Source: CBFCZU01 sp965602635 (GTDB lineage: Bacteria; Planctomycetota; Phycisphaerae; SM23-33). Taken from it: 13,512 nt of DNA. Positions 5,310 to 11,478 of this stretch are shown in pieces (the first letter of the stretch is position 1; the number at the start of each line of letters is the position of its first letter). The notes beneath the pieces were generated by a model, which saw nothing but the letters and a program-made list of their open reading frames with translations, had not been told where the DNA came from and made no database searches. The stretch is taken from positions 1 through 13,512 of the forward strand of contig CBFCZU010000120.1 of NCBI GenBank assembly GCA_965602635.1, in the 5' to 3' direction. Both the position numbers and the translations under genes were made by a program.

Positions 5310-7577
5310 TCAATGCCGCCGGGTGAGGGGCCGGCCGGTCCGGCCGGTGAGCACCGCGAATGCCGGCAGCAGGAGCGGGCGGACCACGAACGTGTCGAGC
5401 AGCATCCCCGCGGCGAAGGCGAACCCCAACTGCACAAGCAGCGTGATCTCGCCGACCATCAGTGACCCCAGCGTTGCGGCCATGATAAGCCCGGCCGAGC
5501 TTATGATAGCCCCGGTCCTGACCAGGGCCGTCCGCGCCGCCTCCCGGACCGACCCGGCGGTGGACTCCTCCGCCAGGCGCGCCGCCAGGAATATGTTGTA
5601 ATCCTGACCCACCGCCACCAGGACCACGAAGAGGAAGACCTGCACCTTCCAGTCCAGCCCCTCGGCGCCGAGCAGGCCGACGAACACCGCCTGGGTGATC
5701 CCCAGCGTCGCCAGGTAGCTCAGCACCGTGGCGGCGACCATGAACGCCGAGAGCAGGGGGTCGCGCAGCAGGACCAGCACGATGGCGAAGACCACGGACA
5801 GCGCCAGGGCGGCGACGAGGTAGAAGTCGCGCCGGGTGACGTTGCGGATGTCGACCATCTCGGCGGTGGCGCCGGCGAAGCTGACGGTGACGCCCGGCGG
5901 CAGGGCGGCCTGGCATGTCTGGCGGATCCGCTCGAGCGTTTCCATCGCGCGGTTGGAGAAGCCCGGCGCGTCCATGACCACCACCAGCCTCGCCGCCGAG
6001 CCGCCGCCGGCGAGGTACTCGCTCGCCGCCAGCATCCGCAGCACGACCGAGACGCCCGCCTCGCCCGACCGGCCCTTGGCTGCCTGCCCGACGGGTTGGC
6101 TCAGCGAGCGGACGTCCTCGACGCCGTCGGCCTTGGCGATCGCCTCGGTGACGCGCTCGACCGTCCCGCTCATGGCGGCGCGGGCGGCGGCGGTGTCCGC
6201 CTCCAGCAGCACCGTGGCCGGGGAGGTCTGTCCCACCGGCCAGTGCCGCCGCGCCATCTCCAGACCGCGCACCGCGCCGTAGTGGCTCTCCAGCCCGGTC
6301 AGCGCGTCATAGACGTAGCTGAGCCTCGCGCCGACCACGGCCGGGATGCCCAGCGCGGCGACCGTCACCAGAAGCACCGTCCCCGGGCGGCGGGTGACCA
6401 CCCCGGCCACTGCCGCCCAGAGGCGCTCCGACCCGAGGTGCCCGGTCCGCGACCCCGGCCAGAACAGCCACCGATGAAGGATGGCCACCACCGCCGGCAC
6501 CAGCGTCAGGGATGCCGTCAGGGCGATGAACAGGGCGATCGGCACGACGTAGCCGGTTGTCTGGAATATCTTGAACGCGGCGGCCGAGAGCATCGCCAGG
6601 CCTGCGATGTCCGTGCCCGAGGATGCCCCGATCGCCGGGGCGGCAGCCGTCCAGGCGGCAGCGGCGGCCGCATGCGGGTCGGTGCCGGCGGCGAGGAACT
6701 CGCGGAAGCGGGACAGGTACAGCAGCGAGTAGTCGACGCCCACCCCGTAGAGCAGGACGAAGACGAAGATGGTCTCGGCCGTGCCCACGTGCAGGCCCAT
6801 GGCCGTGCCGATGCCCAGGACGAAGTGGGCGACGACGGCGGCGAGGCTGATCGTGCCAAGCAGCACGCCCGATGCCAGTGGCGCCCGGAAGACCACCAGC
6901 AATATCGCCAGGACGGCTACGACGGTCACCCAGAGCGTCCGCCTGTGGGACAGCTCGGCTGCGGCGGCGTAGTCGTGCCCGAAGGCGGCCGAGCCCGTCA
7001 CCGCGACGCTCAGCCCCGCCGGTCGGCCGGCGCCCTCCGCCACCACGACGCGGCGGACGTGCTCGACCACCCGGGCCGAGCGGATCGTCACGAAGTTCGC
7101 CGGCACCTCCATCACGGCGATCGCCGCGGCACCGTCTGGGCTGATCAGCGGACTGGGCCCCAGCGGCCGGGGGAAGTCGCCGGGGCAGCGGACGGCGAGC
7201 CTCGACACCGGCAGCACCGCCGCCAGCTTGCCCGGCAGGGGCTCGCGAAGCTTCCGCGCCACGCCGTTGAGCCAAACCAGGTCGTCCGGCGTGAGCCCGC
7301 CGGGGGAGGCGGCCCTCGTGCTGGGCGCGGCCCCGCCGCCGGGGGCCCGCTCGACGACGATCACCGCCTGGCTCAGGCCCGCCGAGTCGGGGAAGTGCTT
7401 CTTCACTACCTCGGCCGCCCGCGCCGAGGGCGAATCCTCCGGCAGGAAGGTCAGCGTCTCGGTGGTGGCCGGGTCCGTCGTCGGAGCCAGCAGCGCCAGG
7501 GCCACCGCCAGGGCCACCCAGCCGGCCAAGACGAACCATCGAAGCCTGATCAACATTTTCGCGAAGTGGCAAGCCAT
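5310..7577 (-). CDS. MMPL/RND-family transporter
   Basis: The 755-residue inner-membrane transporter belongs to the MMPL branch of the RND superfamily, which uses proton motive force to export lipids, hopanoids or other hydrophobic molecules. It shows the duplicated RND layout: one N-terminal helix (about 11-31), a large periplasmic loop (32-212), five helices (213-368), a second half starting near 399, another loop (about 417-583) and five more helices (584-745). Both proton-relay Asp-Tyr pairs known from MmpL3-type proteins are present, in GVGVDYSLLYLSR (Asp282-Tyr283) and GQDYNIFLAAR (Asp659-Tyr660). I chose the ATG at 7575-7577, MACHFAKMLIRLRWFV, because the first helix begins where expected; the open frame upstream (to 7673) is a low-complexity Pro/Gly stretch. 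A third possible start is seven codons further in. It heads the - strand gene run. The substrate is not evident, and no membrane-fusion or outer-membrane partner is next to it. Confidence 0.93.
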   Translation of the reverse strand: MACHFAKMLIRLRWFVLAGWVALAVALALLAPTTDPATTETLTFLPEDSPSARAAEVVKKHFPDSAGLSQAVIVVERAPGGGAAPSTRAASPGGLTPDDLVWLNGVARKLREPLPGKLAAVLPVSRLAVRCPGDFPRPLGPSPLISPDGAAAIAVMEVPANFVTIRSARVVEHVRRVVVAEGAGRPAGLSVAVTGSAAFGHDYAAAAELSHRRTLWVTVVAVLAILLVVFRAPLASGVLLGTISLAAVVAHFVLGIGTAMGLHVGTAETIFVFVLLYGVGVDYSLLYLSRFREFLAAGTDPHAAAAAAWTAAAPAIGASSGTDIAGLAMLSAAAFKIFQTTGYVVPIALFIALTASLTLVPAVVAILHRWLFWPGSRTGHLGSERLWAAVAGVVTRRPGTVLLVTVAALGIPAVVGARLSYVYDALTGLESHYGAVRGLEMARRHWPVGQTSPATVLLEADTAAARAAMSGTVERVTEAIAKADGVEDVRSLSQPVGQAAKGRSGEAGVSVVLRMLAASEYLAGGGSAARLVVVMDAPGFSNRAMETLERIRQTCQAALPPGVTVSFAGATAEMVDIRNVTRRDFYLVAALALSVVFAIVLVLLRDPLLSAFMVAATVLSYLATLGITQAVFVGLLGAEGLDWKVQVFLFVVLVAVGQDYNIFLAARLAEESTAGSVREAARTALVRTGAIISSAGLIMAATLGSLMVGEITLLVQLGFAFAAGMLLDTFVVRPLLLPAFAVLTGRTGRPLTRRH

Positions 7578-7588
7578 TAGATCGTCAG

Positions 7589-7618
7589 AGCGTAAGCCGT
7601 GACCGCCCGCCCCGTCAA
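7589..7618 (-). promoter_or_regulatory. Candidate promoter for the transporter gene
   Basis: On the - strand, TTGACG (7618-7613, five of six matches to the -35 consensus) is followed after 18 bases by TACGCT (7594-7589), which keeps the T, A and final T of a -10 box. The predicted start site is only a few bases before the ATG at 7577. That short leader weakens the call. Confidence 0.22.
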
Positions 7619-7657
7619 CAGCAAGTGGCGGAGGGGGCCGGACTTCCCCGTCTGGGG

Positions 7658-7686
7658 GTGACGGAACGGGCATTTGCCCTTATGAT
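7658..7686 (+). promoter_or_regulatory. Candidate promoter for the receiver-like/GGDEF operon
   Basis: GTGACG (7658-7663, four of six) and TATGAT (7681-7686, five of six) are separated by exactly 17 bases, the ideal spacing. The AT-rich TATGATATAT stands out in this GC-rich DNA. One problem is that transcription would start about base 7693, at the edge of the ribosome binding site at 7692-7699, so the real promoter may lie further upstream. A small inverted repeat, GGGC-ATTT-GCCC, lies between the two boxes (7668-7679). Confidence 0.28.
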
Positions 7687-7691
7687 ATATG

Positions 7692-7699
7692 AAGGAGGT
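7692..7699 (+). promoter_or_regulatory. Strong ribosome binding site that decides a TTG start
   Basis: AAGGAGGT is close to a full Shine-Dalgarno sequence. It sits 6-7 bases before the TTG at 7706-7708. An ATG upstream in the same frame (7682) overlaps this site and has nothing comparable before it. Confidence 0.75.
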
Positions 7700-7705
7700 A
7701 TTGCA

Positions 7706-8248
7706 TTGAGTTCGAGGCCGGGGTCATCTCGCGCTGAGCGCATCGTGGCGCTGCTGTCGCCGGGGTCGAGTGCGCCCGAGGTGCCGGACGGGACCGAGGT
7801 TGTGATAACCGCCAGCGGATACGAGGCGGCCGCCGAGCTGCTCGCGGCCTCGGCCGCCGCCCTCGTGCTGGACCTCGGCCGGATCACCGACGCCCACCGC
7901 CCGCTGCTGACTCTGGCCGCGGGGATGAATATCCCGGTGGTGGCGTTCGGCACGGTTCGGGCGGCGATGAGTGGCGAGCGGCTGGCCGGCCTGCACCTTG
8001 CGACTCGTGCCTCGGTCGCGGATGTGCTTGCGTCGGTGTTGGGCGAAGCGCCCGGCGAGGGCGGAGAGGAGCCCGCCGCGGCGAGGGCGCCGCTAGTCCC
8101 GCTCCAGGCCGAGTATCGCCCGGCCGAAGCCGAGGACCCCTCCGCCGAGTCCGAGCCCGCGCCCTCCCGGGCCGAGCGTCCACCCGCCAAGCCGGGACGG
8201 GCGCTCACCGATGACGAGCTGAAGGCATTGCTCGGAGATGACTCTTGA
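7706..8248 (+). CDS. Receiver-like protein with acidic tail ending in a FliM-like peptide
   Basis: I read this as a 180-residue protein starting at TTG, because a near-perfect AAGGAGGT precedes it; longer versions from upstream ATGs have no such site. Residues 11-83 look like a response-regulator receiver fold: a first strand RIVALL, then EVVITASGYEAAAELLA, ALVLDLGRI with Asp57 where the phospho-acceptor would be, and IPVVAFGT with Thr83 where the conserved Ser/Thr sits. The acidic pair normally following the first strand is absent and I cannot place the conserved lysine, so phosphorylation is uncertain. Residues 112-165 are a low-complexity Ala/Glu/Pro linker. The last 14 residues, LTDDELKALLGDDS, resemble the CheY-binding N-terminus of FliM. 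The stop overlaps the next gene's TTG by 4 bp, so the two are translationally coupled. It is probably an adaptor for the diguanylate cyclase. I do not recognise it as a named family. Confidence 0.72.
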   Translation: MSSRPGSSRAERIVALLSPGSSAPEVPDGTEVVITASGYEAAAELLAASAAALVLDLGRITDAHRPLLTLAAGMNIPVVAFGTVRAAMSGERLAGLHLATRASVADVLASVLGEAPGEGGEEPAAARAPLVPLQAEYRPAEAEDPSAESEPAPSRAERPPAKPGRALTDDELKALLGDDS

Positions 8249-9504
8249 CCCAAGCCGACTCCGACATCCTGCTGCTGGCCGATGACGCGGTCGCCGCGGA
8301 GCTTGCCGCCCTGGGGCGGAGCAACGGCTTCGTCCACCACCGCGAGCCGTACGACGCGATGGCCGAGTTCGCCCGCAGGCCATACCGGGCGGTCGTCCTG
8401 GCCCACCCCTTGCCCGACTTCGCGGCCCTGGTGCGGGCGTTCGGGCGGCTGCGGACTTCGGCCAAGCGCTTCGCCCTCTGCTCGCCGGCGGGGGAGGCGG
8501 AGCTGCGAATCTCCGGACCGGGCGAGCTGGACGGCTACTTCGTCCACCCTCCCGCGCCCGAGGAGATGGAGGCGATCTTCGGCACGGGACCGGCGCCGGC
8601 CGAGCACATGCCCGCTCCCGAGACGACCGGCGGCGAGCTGTCGATCACCGAGGTCGCCGAGCTGGTGGAGTCGGCCGGGACCATCGACTCGCTGGCCGAG
8701 GGTATTGCCCGGCTGGTGGGCGAGTGGATCGCCGGGTCCGTTCGCTGGGCCGGCGTGGGCGACGACGAGGCCGCCGGGCGGGAGCTGATCCTGCTCGACG
8801 ACGACCCGCCGCGGATCCTGCTGGCCGACGAGGCCGAGACGATCGGCTGGCCCGCCCGGGAGAAGCTGATCTCGCTCCAGGCGCTGGTGGGGTCGCTTGC
8901 CGCCAACGCCCGGCGGACCGACGCGCTGCACCGCCTGGCCATCACCGACCACCTCACCGGGGCGTACAACCGGCGATACTTCTACCACTTCACCGACCAG
9001 CTTCTGGCCCGCGCCGGGAAGCACCGCTTCCGCGTGACTCTGCTGCTGTACGACATCGACGACTTCAAGCGCTATAACGACACCTACGGGCATGCCGCCG
9101 GCGACGAGATCCTCCGCGAGACAGCCGAGCTGATGGGGCGAACCACGCGCGATCACGACATGGTCGCCCGCATCGGCGGGGACGAGTTCGCCGTGCTCTT
9201 CTGGGACGCCGAGCCGCCTCGCCAGGCCGACAGCCAGCACCCCGCCGACGCCTACGTGCTCGCCCAGCGGTTCGTCCGGGCACTCGCCAAGCACGAGTTC
9301 CCCTCGCTTGGCCCCGAGGCCACCGGCATGCTCACCATCTCCGGCGGGCTGGCGACCTTCCCCTGGGACGGGAAGACCTGCCGCGAGTTGCTCCGCCAGG
9401 CGGACAAGGGCCTCCAGGCCGCCAAGGCGTCCGGCAAGAGCGCCATCCACCTGGTCGGTCAGGACGAAGGCCGCGGCGAGGGCGGCCCGGAAGCACCCGC
9501 CTGA
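8245..9504 (+). CDS. Diguanylate cyclase with degenerate receiver and probable GAF-like region
   Basis: The 419-residue protein makes the second messenger c-di-GMP from two GTP. Residues 6-104 look like a receiver that has lost phosphorylation: the first strand DILLLADDA is typical, but the phospho-Asp position in YRAVVLAHPLPD is not Asp, and the usual DYLTKP reads GYFVHPP (98-103), replacing Lys. Residues about 133-222 may be a small GAF-type sensor region. The GGDEF domain spans about 226-405 and is complete: DHLTGAYNRR (235-244), metal-site YDIDDF (269-274), FKRYNDTYGHAAGD, active-site GGDEF at 311-315, and FKxxND and ISGGLATF segments. The product-inhibition I-site RxxD is RDHD at 302-305, exactly five residues before GGDEF, so feedback control is expected. 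Translation starts at TTG with GGAG seven bases upstream, overlapping the preceding stop. The gene ends 8 bp from the convergent prepilin gene. There is no membrane segment, so it is cytoplasmic. Confidence 0.94.
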   Translation: MTQADSDILLLADDAVAAELAALGRSNGFVHHREPYDAMAEFARRPYRAVVLAHPLPDFAALVRAFGRLRTSAKRFALCSPAGEAELRISGPGELDGYFVHPPAPEEMEAIFGTGPAPAEHMPAPETTGGELSITEVAELVESAGTIDSLAEGIARLVGEWIAGSVRWAGVGDDEAAGRELILLDDDPPRILLADEAETIGWPAREKLISLQALVGSLAANARRTDALHRLAITDHLTGAYNRRYFYHFTDQLLARAGKHRFRVTLLLYDIDDFKRYNDTYGHAAGDEILRETAELMGRTTRDHDMVARIGGDEFAVLFWDAEPPRQADSQHPADAYVLAQRFVRALAKHEFPSLGPEATGMLTISGGLATFPWDGKTCRELLRQADKGLQAAKASGKSAIHLVGQDEGRGEGGPEAPA

Positions 9505-9512
9505 GGCGCGCC

Positions 9513-10505
9513 CTACCGACTGTCCGTCATGAAGCGCCAGACCGTGATGGCGTATGAGGCGAAGTATGCCCCGTCGTCGGGCGGGGAGCAGTCGCCGGTG
9601 ACGCAGTTGCCCGCCATTGTGCCGTCGTCGGTGACGCGACGGACTGACCCGTTGCCCAGCATGACGTTGAAGTCCTTGCCGTGGCACCAGTCGGCCAGGA
9701 CGTCGTAGGTCTCACCGGCCTCTTCCGAGGCCGCGATCCGCCGGGCGCGATACCAGAACGTGTCCGCCAGGATCGGCTCGCTCATCAGGTCCACGGTCCG
9801 CTCGACGCCGGTGGCGGGGTTCGTCTCGCGGTACGGCCGGTTCAGCCTCACGTACGGCACCGGCAGCCGCTCGGATCCCACCCGCGCGTCGGATGGCCCC
9901 CACGTGGGCTGCCCGCCGGCGGCGAGCGTGTAAACCGACAGCAGGCCCCCATGCCTGTAGGCCAGCACCGGGTCGTCTCGGAACAGGTCCTCGCTGTAGA
10001 GCATCCGCAGGCAGTAGGTGCTGAAGCGCGGTGTGCGGGGGAAGTAGCTCGCGCCGCCGCTGTGGAGCATCTGATCGGCGCCCGGGCAGATCAGCGCCGG
10101 CGTCGACAGCATGTTGGCCTCGACCAGCGGCCAGAGGTTCACGCTGTCCACGCCTACGCGCCTCAAGGCGTCCGGGTCGTCCGGGTCGATCGACCCGCCC
10201 CAGTGGCCGCTGAGCGGCAGGTTGCCGTAGCGGTCGCTGAAGGCGAACGGGGGCAGGTGGTTGGTGTTGGCGGTGGCGTAGTACATCAGGCCCGTGCCGA
10301 TGGTCCGCATCCGGGCCGCACAGGCCGACATCACCGCCAGCCGCCGGGCCGCCGACATCGACGGCGCCATCAGCCCCGCCAGCAGGCCGGCCGCCAGCAC
10401 CACCGTCAGGAGCTCCACCAGCGTGAAGCCGCCGGCGGGCCTGGCGTGGCCGCGGCCTCCCTGCCGCCCCCACCTCATATGGCGGTAAACTGATTCGGCA
10501 TCCAT
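9513..10505 (-). CDS. Prepilin-type N-terminal methylation protein (type II secretion / pseudopilin-like)
   Basis: The product is 330 residues if started at the ATG at 10503-10505. Residues 1-26 form a basic leader ending in Gly26, followed by FTLVELLTVVLAAGLLAGLM, the type IV prepilin motif: cleavage between Gly26 and Phe27, N-methylated Phe, and Glu at +5. A long hydrophobic helix anchors it in the membrane until assembly. The rest is a large globular domain with PALICPGADQ and GKDFNVMLGNGSVRRVTDDG near the end. These resemble the solitary large pilin-like proteins that planctomycetes encode in many copies (type II secretion G-like/DUF1559-like). No pilin assembly genes are nearby, so its role is unknown. 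A TTG six codons upstream is an alternative start. A TTGACA box and a small palindrome lie just upstream. It converges on the diguanylate cyclase gene with 8 bp between the stops and no visible terminator. Confidence 0.88.
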   Translation of the reverse strand: MDAESVYRHMRWGRQGGRGHARPAGGFTLVELLTVVLAAGLLAGLMAPSMSAARRLAVMSACAARMRTIGTGLMYYATANTNHLPPFAFSDRYGNLPLSGHWGGSIDPDDPDALRRVGVDSVNLWPLVEANMLSTPALICPGADQMLHSGGASYFPRTPRFSTYCLRMLYSEDLFRDDPVLAYRHGGLLSVYTLAAGGQPTWGPSDARVGSERLPVPYVRLNRPYRETNPATGVERTVDLMSEPILADTFWYRARRIAASEEAGETYDVLADWCHGKDFNVMLGNGSVRRVTDDGTMAGNCVTGDCSPPDDGAYFASYAITVWRFMTDSR

Positions 10506-10525
10506 GCCCTGACCCCATCCCAACT

Positions 10526-10541
10526 TGTGGATGCGTCCACA
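10526..10541. promoter_or_regulatory. Palindrome upstream of the prepilin-like gene (possible operator)
   Basis: TGTGGA (10526-10531) and TCCACA (10536-10541) form a perfect 6-bp inverted repeat around TGCG. It lies 21-36 bases upstream of the ATG at 10505, over the start site expected from the candidate promoter at 10541-10569. An operator or a small 5' hairpin would both fit. Confidence 0.35.
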
Positions 10542-10569
10542 GCATCCCGCGCCCGGGCCGGGGTGTCAA
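10541..10569 (-). promoter_or_regulatory. Candidate promoter for the prepilin-like gene
   Basis: On the - strand there is a perfect TTGACA (10569-10564), then 17 bases, then GATGCT (10546-10541), which matches the -10 consensus at only three of six positions. The -35 is the best of its kind among the gaps I examined. The start site would fall inside the palindrome at 10526-10541. Confidence 0.35.
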
Positions 10570-10597
10570 CTGGATGTCACTCCCAAAATCTGTACTA

Positions 10598-11377
10598 TCA
10601 CCCCCTCTCCTGGAATGGGAAGTATTCGTCGATGGGACTCCCGGCCAGCTCGACCAGGAAGTCGGCGATTCGCCCGATGACCAGGTCGAGGTATTCCCTG
10701 CCCCTCTCGGCCGAGGCGCCCTGGGGGTTGCCCGACGCGCAGTTGTCGGTCAGCCGGGCGAAGTCGCGGCTGGTATAGGCCCAGCCCCGCCGCAGCGCCT
10801 CGAACCGGAACGGTCGCGTGGCCCCGTCGGAGGCCTTGTCCAGCTCGACCAGCTCGCCGTGGAGCGCCAGCGCCACCGACGTCTCGAACTGACCGGCGTG
10901 GTCGTCGGGCCGCGTGAAGATCTCGTCGTACCTGTCCGAGCCGACCTTCCACCAGTCGATGCAGAACACGTGCACGCCCAGGTCGCACTGTATCTGGCGG
11001 ATCAGCGGCACGAAGTCGTTGCCCCCGTGCCCGTTGACCAGCACGAACTTCCGCAGCCCGTAGCCGCGCAGCGCCGAGACGATCTCGCGCACCATCGCGT
11101 CCAGCGTGGCCTGGGTGACGGTCACCGTCAGCGGGAAGCCCGTCAGGTTGCAGTCCACGCCGAAGGGCAGCGCCGGCAGGCACAGCACCGACTCGGCCCG
11201 CTCCCACGCGGCCGCGCAGCTCGCACGCGCAACGTGGTCGGCGTGGCGGAAGTCCTGCCCGTACGGCAGGTGAAGGTTGTGCGGCTCGATCGACCCGACC
11301 GGCAGCACCGCCACCTCGTAACGCCGCCCGCGAACCCGGCTGAGGTTCGTCGCCGTGATGTCCCATTCCTCGATCAT
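10598..11377 (-). CDS. Creatininase-family amidohydrolase
   Basis: The 259-residue protein belongs to the creatininase / creatinine amidohydrolase family, metal-dependent enzymes that open cyclic or linear amides (creatininase, formamide hydrolases of riboflavin/F420 biosynthesis, the mycofactocin peptidase MftE). The signature GSIEPHNLHLPYGQD (28-42) supplies the metal ligands Glu31, His33 and Asp42. VNGHGGN (114-120) carries His117, and DDHAGQFETS (158-167) carries His160 and Glu165. SGNPQGASAERGREYLD (215-231) matches the family's C-terminal GxPxxAxxxxG element. All metal and catalytic positions are present, so it should be active. It is cytoplasmic, with no signal peptide. The ATG has GAGGG about 8 bases upstream. 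It is divergent from the xylulokinase-like gene with a 101-bp gap, and 92 bp from the prepilin-like gene downstream. No mycofactocin or flavin genes are nearby, so the substrate is unknown. Confidence 0.92.
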   Translation of the reverse strand: MIEEWDITATNLSRVRGRRYEVAVLPVGSIEPHNLHLPYGQDFRHADHVARASCAAAWERAESVLCLPALPFGVDCNLTGFPLTVTVTQATLDAMVREIVSALRGYGLRKFVLVNGHGGNDFVPLIRQIQCDLGVHVFCIDWWKVGSDRYDEIFTRPDDHAGQFETSVALALHGELVELDKASDGATRPFRFEALRRGWAYTSRDFARLTDNCASGNPQGASAERGREYLDLVIGRIADFLVELAGSPIDEYFPFQERG

Positions 11378-11391
11378 CGCATTACCCTCGA

Positions 11392-11422
11392 CTTGGCAGT
11401 CTCGTCATGTCCTCTTGCCAAG
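11392..11422. promoter_or_regulatory. Inverted repeat in the divergent intergenic region (possible operator)
   Basis: CTTGGCA (11392-11398) and TGCCAAG (11416-11422) are perfect 7-bp inverted arms separated by 17 bases, placed in the 101-bp gap between the creatininase and xylulokinase-like genes. The second arm overlaps TTGCCA (11415-11420), which could be a -35 box for the kinase gene, although no convincing -10 follows. A dimeric repressor controlling the divergent pair is possible. Confidence 0.35.
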
Positions 11423-11478
11423 GCCATTGTGGGGCGGTTCAATACCTTGTCAACAGCACCCATGCAGGGAGACGGCCA

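Noticed and set aside
5278..5916. Upstream extension of the parvulin lipoprotein frame
   Set aside because: It overlaps the transporter gene in another frame, its translation is Arg/Pro/Gly low complexity, and the internal ATG gives a correct lipoprotein signal with a ribosome binding site.
7625..7705. ATG starts at 7625 and 7682 for the receiver-like protein
   Set aside because: The added N-terminus is not part of a recognisable fold, and the ATG at 7682 lies over the AAGGAGGT site that serves the TTG at 7706.
7615..9687. A 690-codon - strand open frame opposite the receiver-like and GGDEF genes
   Set aside because: The + strand genes have strong ribosome binding sites and intact catalytic motifs; this frame is a GC-driven shadow.
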